From Escallonia rubra (Eukaryota; Streptophyta; Magnoliopsida; Escalloniales; Escalloniaceae), in assembly GCA_033065855.1 (NCBI GenBank), contig JAVXUO010002083.1:434001-498000 (forward strand): a DNA stretch of 64,000 nucleotides, written 5' to 3'. The position numbers were made by a program, and so were the translations under genes. Position 1 is the first letter of the stretch. Each line of letters starts with the position of its first letter. The notes beneath the pieces are model-generated. The model did not search any database. It saw only the letters and a program-made list of their open reading frames with translations, and was not told where the DNA came from. This document shows positions 11,935 to 22,660 of this stretch, one piece after another.

Positions 11935-14440
11935 TTGTCTACCTTAAGCAAATAAAACAATCTATATCAGTCTACTTTCTCAATTCAGAAGTCCATTTAA
12001 TAAGTACTTAAGCTCAGATGATCTTTGTGAAGACTCCGGAGCACATAATATAAATAGTTACTGGTCCTACGTTTTGTCACTTTTAAATAGTTAAATACAT
12101 ACTTTGATATTATCGTATGCACATAATTTAGACAACACACAATCATGCAAACAGTGCAGTAAATATCAATGACCATTTATGACGTGCCAATCAGATTATC
12201 GTATAATCATGCAAACCACATGTAAGTTCTTATCCGTACTTCAAATCAAGCTTGTGCTTAAACTTCTTATCCATGCTCCAACCCTTGGTTCGAGCATCTA
12301 TTTTAACGACTCCCAGCAGTGACAAACTTTGTCATTAAAGGGCTGTAGTGACTTTTTTGTCACACTTCAATGGTAATTATTAAAATTAATGCCAGCATTT
12401 GTCTCTATGTTATGAAATCCTGCATTTGCTAACAGCAGGGAGTTGCATAAAGGAAATTGCATTAGCGTCTATTAGCCAGCACATAAACAGAATACGAAGT
12501 CTCTCGTATGATAACTTCCTCTAGAACTTGTGCTATAACTAAGAATCCTACCAATTCTCTTCTAGAGAATATTACAGGTTATTAGTAATCAAAAGTAGGT
12601 AGGCTTTCTTTTCCTGGCAAAACTTAGAACTGATACAACACTAATGCAACATGCCAGCACTAAGCTACCCACATGTGCGCATGGACCAAAACAAATACAC
12701 AGATCAGAACACCAAGTGTTCAGTCTACTTAGCTATTCAGCCCAGTTCTTCATACAATCAGTCATCACCAAGTCACACACCTAACAGTCCCAGTATAAAC
12801 CTTCTACAATTTCAATTTTCTTTCTCCATCTGCTTGGTTTCAGGATTCGTTCCATCAGATATATAAACGTACATGGTAGTTTCAAATTTTGCCAATCAAT
12901 AATCATGTTTATATGCAAACCTATTGCGCTAGATCTCAAATATATATGTTGCACCCATCAATATACCATGTAATTGCACATCCATATTTACTAATCAATC
13001 AAGTTGAAGAATTACCTGACGTTAGAAATCAAAATATCTTCTTTCGAACGAACTCTAACTTTTCCGTTCTTTCCTTTCCTCTCCCAATCTTGTTATAGTA
13101 GTGCGAGCACCCTTCTCCCTTAGCTTATAAACATCCAGGTGACGTACCCTTGGATTCCACCATGCCTTTGCAATTCCCTAAGGGCCTGCTTTGTTGTCCC
13201 CTGAAATTACACAACGTATTATCTAAGATGAAAACTTCCAAAAGAAGCGCAACCATCACAATTTTGAAATCTTAAATCTGTGCACTTTATAAAAATCACA
13301 ACACATGCTGAAAATGCCAAAAATACTCAGATTTCCTCAATAATCCATCATGTTTGTAGACAAAGAAAACTAGTAAGAAAATGGCAACCAAATGGGCTTC
13401 AGGTAAATCAAAACTGTAACTAGCACTTATTGTCCCTTCGAAATCAGGGATTCTTAAGAAATACTCCTATGTAAAGGAGACATGCTTAGAGATTCAACGT
13501 ATAATACCCATTGGAAATAGCACTTAAATTATGTAGAAAAGGCATCCAGAGGACAGCGAAACTGTGTCCCCAGGAAGAATACAAACACCAGGATATCATT
13601 TTCCTGTGTCATCACAGGAAAATGAAGATAAAGAAAAAAAGACAGCAAGGTTCTAAAGAACATAAAGCCCAATTATGTGTTTTAGCAAGATGCCTGGCTA
13701 GAGCTTGAATGCAATAAACAACATCTCCTGGCAAGAGCTTGAATGCAATAATCCCTGCAGTAGCTTATTCGACTCCTATTTTAATAATCTTTTTTCAATT
13801 CTATTTCCCCCTAAATTACAGGATACCTAAGTAGGTGAGAAAGAAGCTGGGAATCTATAAATGTAATGGCAAAAACTGGGAATCAATTGTACAGTTATCT
13901 TCATCTAGAGAATTAAGGAGACAACCACCCAAGAGGTTTCTACCACTTCGATTGCACAGTCAACTGAGAATCAATTGCACAGTCAACTGGGAATCAATTA
14001 CACAGTCCTGAATCTAATGAAGAAAACAACACCCAAGAGGTTTCTACCACTTCAACCCCTCTTTTGATGCAAAGCACTCAAAAAATAAAGAAACCTCACC
14101 CTCAAATCACCCATACAGGCCCTTTGGCATTAACGAGTAAACAATCAAAGGTATGAAAGAGAAAGGAAGGGGTGACTTACCTTTAGGTCTTTAATTTCCT
14201 TGAATCAATCATCTTGGCCATGGATGTTGTTAATTGATGTAAGATGAGTGGAGAGAGAGAGAGAGACTGAAACAGCAATGGAAAAGGAGGAGCTCACCGT
14301 GAAGGAAATGCCGAAAAGAAAATAAAGAGCCCATAAGCTGAAACGGTGTAGTATTGAGAATCAATTGGCGCTTTTCCCGTGTTCTCTCCTTTTTGTTGCG
14401 CGCCAATAAAAATTTCGGACTCAATCACACGTTGAAACGC
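11935..14440. other. CACTA 5'-side non-coding DNA
   Basis: This lies upstream of the tnp2 start and inside the element. No open frame with a recognisable domain is seen on either strand. It probably holds the tnp2 promoter and leader. Two near-identical runs (AACACCCAAGAGGTTTCTACCACTTC-type) at about 13925 and 14030 form a local repeat. The part from 14339 to 14581 survives in copy B. Confidence 0.6.
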
Positions 14441-14581
14441 CGTCGTTTTGGACTAAAGCGTCCTTACAGCTAACTAGAAAAAGGGACGTTTTTTTCCTAG
14501 CGCCCTATATTCCACTTTATAGGACGCTTTTCATAAAGCGTCCCATTATTAGCGTCCTAACATCCCAATTTTGTTGTAGTG
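14441..14581. repeat. Right subterminal repeats and terminal inverted repeat of CACTA
   Basis: AAGCGTCC, GGGACG, TAGGACGC and AAAGCGTCCC occur in dense array up to the terminal TTTTGTTGTAGTG. The motif is the same as at the left end, in opposite prevailing orientation, as expected of TNPA-type binding sites. Confidence 0.8.
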
Positions 14582-14584
14582 CAA

Positions 14585-16478
14585 GTTAAAGTGAGCCATT
14601 TATGTCCTTCCATGTCACCCAGACTACCCTCACAAATTGGTCACTTTCACGGAACCAATCCCACCCGCCCATGCAATTGTCGCAAGACAATTTGAGGATA
14701 CTGAGTGCGGAGTTTCTATTAATCAGAAAATATTACAAGCACATCATAAAGAAGTACTCTAACAAGTTCTAATGCAAATAACAATCCACTTGCAGTTCCT
14801 GAAATTATTTTGACGCGACACAGCTCTTGCTGCTGAGTCATCCAGCAGCTATTGAAGCCTCTGAAAAGCATTGTGTATTGAGGTGTTATTCTACTTGCGT
14901 GGCAGCTAAAATCTACAGGGTTTTTGCTATACTCTTTTTTACTGTCATTTGCTATAGATCAAAGGAATTTTTATTCACAAGATATGTTTTAGAAAATACT
15001 CTATAACCTTTTTCTTTCATAAGAACTTAAAGGAATCATAAACGTTTAAGGCCGCATAGAATTTGTGAAGAAGTTCCACACAAAAGGAACATAAAGATAG
15101 TTTCTTAAGTGGAAAAGCCAAGAGGTAAAATATTAGCTACCATGCACATGGAATAACACCTTGCTTCCTCAGCCGGGGGGGGGGGGGCGTTGTTCAGTTC
15201 AACAAAATCTAAAAAAAAAAAAGAAATTGCATTGACAAATGTGATTTAATCTGCTTGCAGTTAACTAGATGTATAATCTGGGGTCTATTCTCAGAATTAG
15301 GAACCTTTACATATGTGGTTACATTGCCATTAGAATTCAAGAAGATGCAGCCTCTTCGAATCTTCGTTAACAAACAGAAAATGATTAATAATCATGTTTC
15401 CAAGCAACTAAAAGAAAAAGGGATTAAGGCCAATAACCAAGTAGTTTTTTCAAACCATGCTCTTTCATCGCCCATATCAAAACCAAATGGTTTAAGATGG
15501 CCCCAAGGCGTTCCATACTAGCAACATTTGTTGCAAGAGACTTACCTATGTGAAGGAAATGATCAATCTAAATATCCGTCTAATCAAAATCTATTGGAGG
15601 GCATCACTCACGACATAACTGAGCCTTCTACAGGGTTAAGTTTTTGTTTCTTGTACATGTCAATCACAACACTCTGCTGTTACTATTCTGAAAATTATAG
15701 TATTGGAATGCAAACCGAACCTGAGTAAGGCCATGCAGGTTTTAATCCTGGCCATCTCATATTCTCTTACTATGATTCACGAAACCTTCCATTGTCTGGG
15801 GCCCAGCGTATGCAATTCTAATACTGAGAATACTTGGGCAGAACATAAAAATATACCACAAAAGCTAAATTTATAAAACTTAAAGCACATAGGTCCAAAT
15901 AAACTAAGCATGTTCTCTTAAAGCAAGGCTGAAAGAGACATAACTTAAAGCAAACCCGGATACTTAGGCTCCCAAGGTTATATGATACATTTTTTTATCA
16001 AGTAAATGGATAATAAACACTAAATCCGCCTCCCACGTGAAAGCTATGTACAAGGAACTAAAATGAAATGCCAAAAAAACCCACTAGAAATAAAAAGCTG
16101 GAGACTCAAAACATAACTACTACTTAGCTCCCACTGAAAATCGTCAAGGAACTCCACAAAAGAGAGAGAGGAAATTCGGTTCTAGGTTATACAATATACC
16201 CTTACCTTAAGGCTAATTTAATGTACGAGTTATGAAGAAAACAAATCTTTTTTTTGCGGGTCACAATGAAGAACATCAGCCTAATATTCATAGAGATGCC
16301 TTAACTTGTACAGTATGACTTTACATCCTCAATCCCCTGTAGCTTGGCCACTCGATGATTGGAAATTTAATCATCCAATGTAAAGGAAGGAGCTCACTCG
16401 AAAACCATAAGAGTGGATAAGAGAAAACAGAAATAAATGAGATAACATTAAGCAGCAACTAATGGTCATAGGTGGTAC
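14585..16478. other. Non-coding stretch of copy A downstream of CACTA
   Basis: No convincing gene is seen. A poly-G run (13 G at 15175-15187; 16 G in copy B) followed closely by a poly-A run lies at 15175-15222. Two short open stretches (15255-15521 and 15528-15728) have no recognised domain. The last exon of the minus-strand gene that starts at 18597 should lie in this stretch, but I could not place it. Confidence 0.5.
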
Positions 16479-18597
16479 CTGGTCTTGATATTAGGTGAAT
16501 ACGAGATCGAGGTCCTTCAAACATCCAGTTATCTTCATCCAAGGATTTAACCTCCTTGGCAAGTGCAGCCATCAGATCTGATTTCAAAACTGTGATCCAA
16601 AAAGTTAGCCGGTTGAGGATATTGTTATAAATTCAACGAGAGAAAAGTCAAAACATGAGCGACTAGTACAATGTATTGTATCATGGATTAATGCTTTGCT
16701 CTTAAAAGACGAAGATCTGAACCAAGGTTGTTAAGTAGTTACATGAAACTCATAGAGTAGAATGTATGCTTCATTTTGTAATGACAAAGTCCTGATTTAA
16801 AATCTCCTCATAACTGTTAACCTACGACACTCCGTCAGCAACTGAAAGTTTACCCTGCGACAACTCTATCAACAATTGAATGGAGCTTGGCAATACAAAT
16901 GCTTTAAACTCCTCAAAGAATATAAGGTCTAGTACACAAAGGCAATACTTTTTTTGAAAAAACAAGATATGTAAAACTTGCATCATGACATTAAAAAGGA
17001 TAGTCCAATAATAACCAGAATAATTAGGGGCATTCTCGTCCCTTACAATAGAAGATCCTTTTTTGGGTGGTATTTAGTACAACTAGAAGCTATTACTTGA
17101 AATCCAATTATTTGACAGAATGGACGCCAAATAAGATATGATCAAAAGACTTCTCCATTTTTGTCATTTCAAGAGTGTCTTATGATGAGCACTAAGGTGC
17201 TAATTCGGTCCGGTCACCTGAATATCCAATCTTCCTTGGTTATGATGTTTCAATGGTTATCCTCATGGTTTCATCAAGTTTCACTTGCTGCAAAAGAATT
17301 TCAAGCTTATGCCTCTTAAGTCTACGCAAACTACCGTAGGAGATAGCTGTCATTGTCCTATTATTCTTGTGCTTTGTTGGATTGTTGTTTCGACTTTGTT
17401 TTAATACATTTTTGTGCATGGAAGTACATCTTAAGGACTATTTGGCTTTCTTGCTCTCAAAATCTTACCTGTTGATTTGGTCCTATAAACGAGGAATCGA
17501 GCAACATGGCTAGTAAATAGAGTTGGGGAACGTCTCCACATCCATTTCATCACTACAAGCAATAAAACGTAGCAATATGGTGTGGAAAGCATGGCAGTCG
17601 GATCCCCCATTGCACCAAAGCTCTTTAAAAACTGGTCCTATAATCTGAGGGGGCTATAATATTGCGAGGATTTCTTGCATGAGATTGCAACTTAGGCAAT
17701 GGCATCAGTGCAAAAATTGTATGCCCAGCAATGTTTGCATGCAGTCCCACCTTTTGCTTGGGAGGCGATCCCCGTTGGTTAGCCATCCATAGGAGTTAAA
17801 TTTGTCAAGTAGGCGATCCCCGTTACTTATTGTGGAACTCCAAAAGACCATTATAAGTTCCAGCTTGTGTAATGAGTAGTTCATTTTTGCTTTCATTAGT
17901 AGTTCAAAATTCAAATTTCATAGGAATGCAGACGACTATAGAAATTCAAGAGACATACTAAAGATAAATATTAGAAGTAACAAACTTTGAAGTTACACCA
18001 CTAAAACGCTTAAAAGACCGAGCGTGAAGGTTGAGCAAGACACGGCCGACTTGCCCCCCTAAACATCACATTTTTACATTTACTAAGGATAAATTTTATT
18101 ACATGTAATCATTGCATCGAACTTAAGGTATCATTTGACATATTAAACTCGAATAAAAACGGGAGTAAAAAGCCAATATTTATATATACCATCTCTATCG
18201 TAGTAGTCTCTCCCCGTTCAGTATAAAAAGAAAACGGGTCAGAAGAGAAAATGTGAAAAGAAAAATAAAATAAAAAGGTAAGAAGGTGGGTCAGACAGGA
18301 AGGAGAGGGGAAGGAGAATTTACGAAAAGTTAAATATGAAAAGAAAAATATAATAAATAAGTAAAAATAGATAAGAATATTAATAAAAAAAGAAAATTGA
18401 TCAAAAGGGAGTAATCTGCAGATACGGAGGGAATAATACAGCTTACCGAGAAGTGCCTCGTCCCTTCGATCCTGTACCGAAACCAGATCGGGCGGAAACT
18501 GCAACTCGTCGGCGGCCAGAGATGCGGCGACATTCCCTCCGGCGATTGCCGTCGACGACGACCTAGCCGGCGACAATGACAGTGAACTATTACTCAT
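16479..18597 (-). CDS. Uncharacterised small plant protein, first two coding exons (copy A)
   Basis: Exon 1 is 18597-18447 (start MSNSSLSLSP; an upstream in-frame Met at 18633 would add 12 residues). It ends at a G|GTAAGC donor. Exon 2 is 16589-16479 (CACAG acceptor, G|GTACC donor) and joins in frame. The 87 residues read have a Ser/Ala-rich start, then ADELQFPPDLVSVQDRRDEA and a conserved-looking block LMAALAKEVKSLDEDNWMFE followed by GPRSRIHLISRP. No signal peptide or membrane segment is seen. I do not recognise the family and assign no function. The last exon, beyond 16479, was not resolved. The gene is divergent from PIG-X, and copy B keeps both exons. Confidence 0.65.
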
Positions 18598-18841
18598 TCT
18601 CTCTCTAATTTGTTCTCTCCTCTTTCTTTCCAAAAGAATCCATTTTTATCAGCAGCAGGTCACAAAAACGACATCGTTGGCCTCATAAATGGTTCCTCTA
18701 ATTCTGTCCGTTGGTCAATTAAGCGACTGACGTGTCAGACATCTCCACCGTCGATCCTCCACGCGGAAGCAAATCAACGGAATCTCAAAATTCTCTTAGC
18801 TTCAGTTACCATCTCCGGCGAAACGACGACTTTAATTAACA
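18598..18841. promoter_or_regulatory. Compact divergent promoter and PIG-X 5' leader exon (copy A)
   Basis: The small minus-strand gene starts at 18597 or 18633, and the PIG-X leader exon ends at 18841 (TTAACAG|GTAAAG). The two transcripts therefore share at most about 200 bp of promoter. A near-palindrome AACGACATCGTT (18667-18678) resembles the AACGACGTCGTT-type core element common in plant promoters. No clear TATA box is visible. The role is inferred from layout. Confidence 0.55.
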
Positions 18842-20756
18842 GGTAAAGTTCAAATCTCTTTCTTCTCTGCGCGTCAATTTTAACATCTTTTTCAGTTATT
18901 TTATGTGTTTATTGGGCTCGGTCAATTAGTCAGATAGCTGTTATCTCATTATTGTTGGATCGGGGTTCATGTTTAGAAGTAGAAAATTATTGATCTTTGT
19001 TGAAACTTGCGAGAATTTGATTGTCAAATGTACTTTGGTTGTTCTATCAGCTCGATTGATATGAGTTGGAGGTGTGAGATTATTTGAGATGTTGTAGAAT
19101 TATGGCTGTGGTATCTTTTGAGAACAATGTTTGAACTAATGGACGTGTAAATTACGGGCAAATTTTCTATTTTGGAATCTCAAGCATGGAAGAGAAGGCT
19201 TGAAGATAATTGCACTGCAAATGCTAATGCGCTGAATTTTTTGTATAATGTGATCAAGGGTTGCCAAAGATAATCGAGAAACGACTTTAGTGTCTCAGAA
19301 GTTGGTCTAGGAAAACAATCATCATATGAAACCATGTGATAAATTAAAAAGGTTCACTCTTTCCAAATCACTTCTTTTGATATGCTCTTAAGTCTGTGGG
19401 CTGTGGCTCAGCTTATGCCTTTCAATTGTTTGCCATGCCAATTTCATTGGTGGTGTGCAACACAACTGAGGAGTAAATTTTTAATGGATGCAAATTCTTG
19501 GTCCTCTATAGGATGGAACATTCAGGATTCTATAGCAGTACCCACAGGAATGCTTTAAGGTGCAGGACGATTTGTCGTTTGCTTGATAATACTTGGGGCA
19601 GCACTCTTACCATATTTTGGAATCGAAATGATAATCTGCTGGGATTTACGGATGTTGCATTATTCGTTGAACTGCCTCAACTGATCCAAAGACACTGTTT
19701 TGCCATCTGTGGTCATTTACCTGCTAATAGCTACTAGTTTTACGCCAAGACAATATGAGAAGGAATCACTTAGGTAGGCTGCGTTTTGCCTTGAATTTTG
19801 TGATTGATCCAGGCAGGAGCATATCTAGTCGTAGATGCATTAGGAATAAAATTGAGAAACGTGTAGGCCTGAATGCTCACATGCTGCTTGCCAAACTTCT
19901 AGCTTTCGAGGGTAAGGGAATGGTATAATTCATCCTCCACGGTTACTTGTTCGGTTTGCTCAATTGGGAGATTCCTTTGGAAGAGACATTCATGTAAATG
20001 AGTAGGGGAGAATGGTAGTTTCTCTGTAGTAAAATGGGAATATGCAAGTCTTTGTACTTTATCCTAGTCAGAAGTCCTCTATTAGGTTAAAAGAAAGATT
20101 ATATCGCTCGGTTTGGCGTAACGTAACAGAAGAAGGCTCGATATGTTCAGCTAGAGCACTGTAACGGATATCGAATGAATCAATCCTGATTTCTTTTTCT
20201 TTAGAAGTTTTTCAATAACAGATATCTTTCCTTGATCACACATTTATTTGCTTTGTTTTTCGAGATTCCGCAATTAGGTTCTCCCACAAAATACTATGAG
20301 GGAATAAACTTTGCAGGACGATCCTCTTTCTTTTTGGGGTGAGAGCAATGAGTTTCAACTGAACTGAATATCCTACGCCTCTAGTTTTACATTTACTCTG
20401 ATAATGTTCTTGAACTGGAACTCAGTTTATTATAAAGCTTTAGTACTAATTATTAAGTCTTGACATAATACAGTACTGTAATTTGCCATTTTTTAGCATT
20501 TTAATTTTTGCATTGGTCTATGAAGGCTTTGTGTAACACTTTACCTTCAAGATTGTGAACAAACATGATTTATTACCTAGACGCGGAGAAATGAAATTCA
20601 TTCAAGAGAAAAATAACAATTATTTTGAATGATAAGCATCACGTATTTGGTGGAGGTCTGAGACTAAAGTTGGGTATATAAAGTAATTGAATTTTTCTAT
20701 AAGCTGGGTATGTAAAGTAATTGACTCTTGCATTTTGCTGCCTTCCGCTCTTTCAG
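18842..20756 (+). other. Probable 1.9-kb 5'-UTR intron of PIG-X (copy A)
   Basis: The donor CAG|GTAAAG at 18842 and acceptor CTTTCAG at 20756 would join the leader exon to the exon holding the PIG-X start codon. No other gene is seen inside. The leader reads open in the same frame as PIG-X after splicing, which I treat as chance. Confidence 0.6.
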
Positions 20757-20763
20757 CCATTTC

Positions 20764-22583
20764 ATGGGAATTCAACAATTTAAACTGCAAGTTTCTTTGA
20801 GACTTGGAATCGCACTGTACTTCTTTGCTAGCATAAGCTGTTGCAAACATGCTTCAACAATTAATGAGGTGAGTTGACTAAGGTGCTTGTTTCCTGCTGC
20901 TTACGATTATAATTGTAATCTCATCAGGTTTTGGTTTTAAATCCTTGCGTATAGTTTTTCCGTACTGTCCTATCATTTAAGTTACTTCTTTAGGGAGAGT
21001 CATCCTTTCTCACATTCTTCAACCGGCTTTTGTCACCTTGTTTTTTACCTAAGTTTTATCTTCATAACTACTGAACTTTAGTTTATCCCCCTTTGCAATT
21101 TGCAGGTGGGCAGTTGTACTTCCAATTTGGATGATAGCAATCCAAGCAGCAGCGCCTTGCATGGCGTCAATGAATTTATTACTGAAGCGTACTTTGAGAA
21201 ACATGCCAGCTTGATTGATTCAGATTTTCAGCGATTTCTCTCAAAGGAAATACCCCTTGAATTCTGCGAGGTCCTGCAAGATAAACTCGAGCCTGTGCCG
21301 AAGTTATCAATTTCTCATCGACACCTGATTGGTGAAGGTTCTCATCGTCGTCTTTCTTCATCCATTAGATTAGAAATCCAACCAGGGTCCAAATTTACAC
21401 TGCCTGCACACTTTTGTGATGCCATAGTGGTTGAGATATTGCCCTCCGGGGTCTTTGCAGATCCGTTTGAGCTACAACATCTTCTCCAGCGTGGTGGTAA
21501 ATTTCTACCTTACTTGTGAACCAACATTGTGATCCTGTTCTATTATTTTTCTCGAGGATTATGAGTTCAACAACTCTGGCGCAGTGTTTACCGGCGCAGC
21601 TGTTTTCGGGGACACAAATTTGGAGTTGCCTTCAGTTCGATCAAATCGGTCTATAGTCGAGATCCACATGGATATTGGCCCTAATGTACTGTCAGGAAAC
21701 AATAATGGACTGGAGATCAACATTGAGGTTCCATTACATGCACGTTATGCGGTAGGTGAATAAATATGTTACAAGAAAGTACTAGTTTTCCAGAGAAGGA
21801 TATCAGATATGCAAATGGGTGCCCTCCTCCTAGAAAACTAAGTTTGATTTTAAATGGACTCGGTATGAGTGTCCGAGTTGGATGCGTGTCCAAGTGTCGA
21901 ATTCGTCTAATTTTCAAAACTTTTCGTCTAATTTTCAAAACTTAAGACACGGGGACACAACATAATATGCCTATCTATTGTTATTTTTCAGTTAGTCCTT
22001 AGGTGACATGGCATTTTATGTGACGCATAATTTGAAACTTATCTCAAAGCACTTATGAAAACGAAACACCACGAGATAGTGTTTTTTATGGCAATGTCCT
22101 ATGACATGTGTTGGACACATATTTCATACCCATGTCCAAGTGTCGAGTGGCCGACATGGGTATTTCACGCATTTTAAATAGTCGATGTGACATAGCAGAT
22201 GATTATACAGTGATATGGAACTTGCATGTGCTTAATTACGTACAACCATGTGATCATAAAACTGCCTTTAAACTTTCTCCTCTTTGCAGCCCCTAGGAGA
22301 ACATGAATTTTCAAGAGTCGAATTTAGCCCTCCTGACTTATTTACGCGCTGCAGCTTTGAAGGGAAGTCACATAAACAGAGCTGTATATTTTTGTCAACT
22401 AATAAGAGTTTAGAACTCAAAGCTGGTGCGGTTGTGTGGGATGTACCTTGTGGAATCAAGGAGCACACTGGAATTGTATCTGTTGTTACTTTTTTCTCTG
22501 CAATTGTATCAGCTCTTTTAATAGTCTTTACAGCCTTTCATTATTCAGATACTACTGGCTGCAACAATTTGAAACAAATGTAG
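20764..22583 (+). CDS. PIG-X-like subunit of GPI mannosyltransferase I, copy A
   Basis: PIG-X is the ER partner that stabilises PIG-M, the enzyme adding the first mannose to GPI anchors. Coding exons are 20764-20868, 21106-21496, 21585-21751 and 22290-22583. All are GT-AG with matching phases, giving 318 residues. Residues about 10-28 form a signal peptide (LRLGIALYFFASISCC). The luminal domain has HRHLIGEGSHRRLSSSIRLE and the family-type PLHARYA-PLGEHEFSRVEFSPPDLFTRC block, ending in one C-terminal membrane helix (GIVSVVTFFSAIVSALLIVF) and a short tail. This is a type I topology with family-typical layout. The start at 20764 is chosen because it gives the signal peptide. Copy A has a 21-bp tandem duplication in the last intron (21902-21942) that copy B lacks. 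Confidence 0.88.
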
Positions 22584-22660
22584 TAACGTAGAATTAACAT
22601 TTTATGCGTTATATCATCTTGCTGTTTTGAATAATTACTGAACCAACTGAAGTCAGATTT

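Larger units (their letters stand above)
2710..14581 (-). mobile_element. Full-length CACTA (En/Spm) transposon, copy A
   Basis: The ends are CACTACAACAAAA (2710) and TTTTGTTGTAGTG (ending 14581), perfect terminal inverted repeats starting CACTA. They are flanked by the 3-bp target duplication CAA (2707-2709 and 14582-14584), so the borders are certain. The element is 11,872 bp. It carries two minus-strand genes, a tnp2 transposase (8597-11934) and a TNP1-like gene (3604-7723), plus a nested MULE at 6279-7018. Both ends carry clusters of GGACGCT/AGCGTCC motifs, as expected for subterminal binding sites of the TNPA-type protein. Transposition would be cut-and-paste. It is nearly intact, but the transposase tail is frameshifted, so autonomy is uncertain. 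Confidence 0.95.
1557..22660 (+). repeat. Segmental duplication, copy A
   Basis: This is the left and longer copy of a direct duplication; the other copy is 32122-45893. Similarity starts at TTAATTTGAT and ends at GTCAGATTT (22652-22660). It contains a retroelement 3' end, the full-length CACTA element, a small minus-strand gene and a PIG-X gene. It is about 7.3 kb longer than copy B, mainly because copy B lost 7,472 bp of the CACTA element. At the right edge a short word (ATTTTATGCGTTATATCAT) from about 22601 recurs at 22657-22675, a local scar that copy B lacks. Confidence 0.95.

Noticed and set aside
22280-22590. Separate 99-codon gene starting MQPLGEHEF
   Set aside because: The ATG is an artefact. 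The acceptor at 22289 makes this the last exon of PIG-X.
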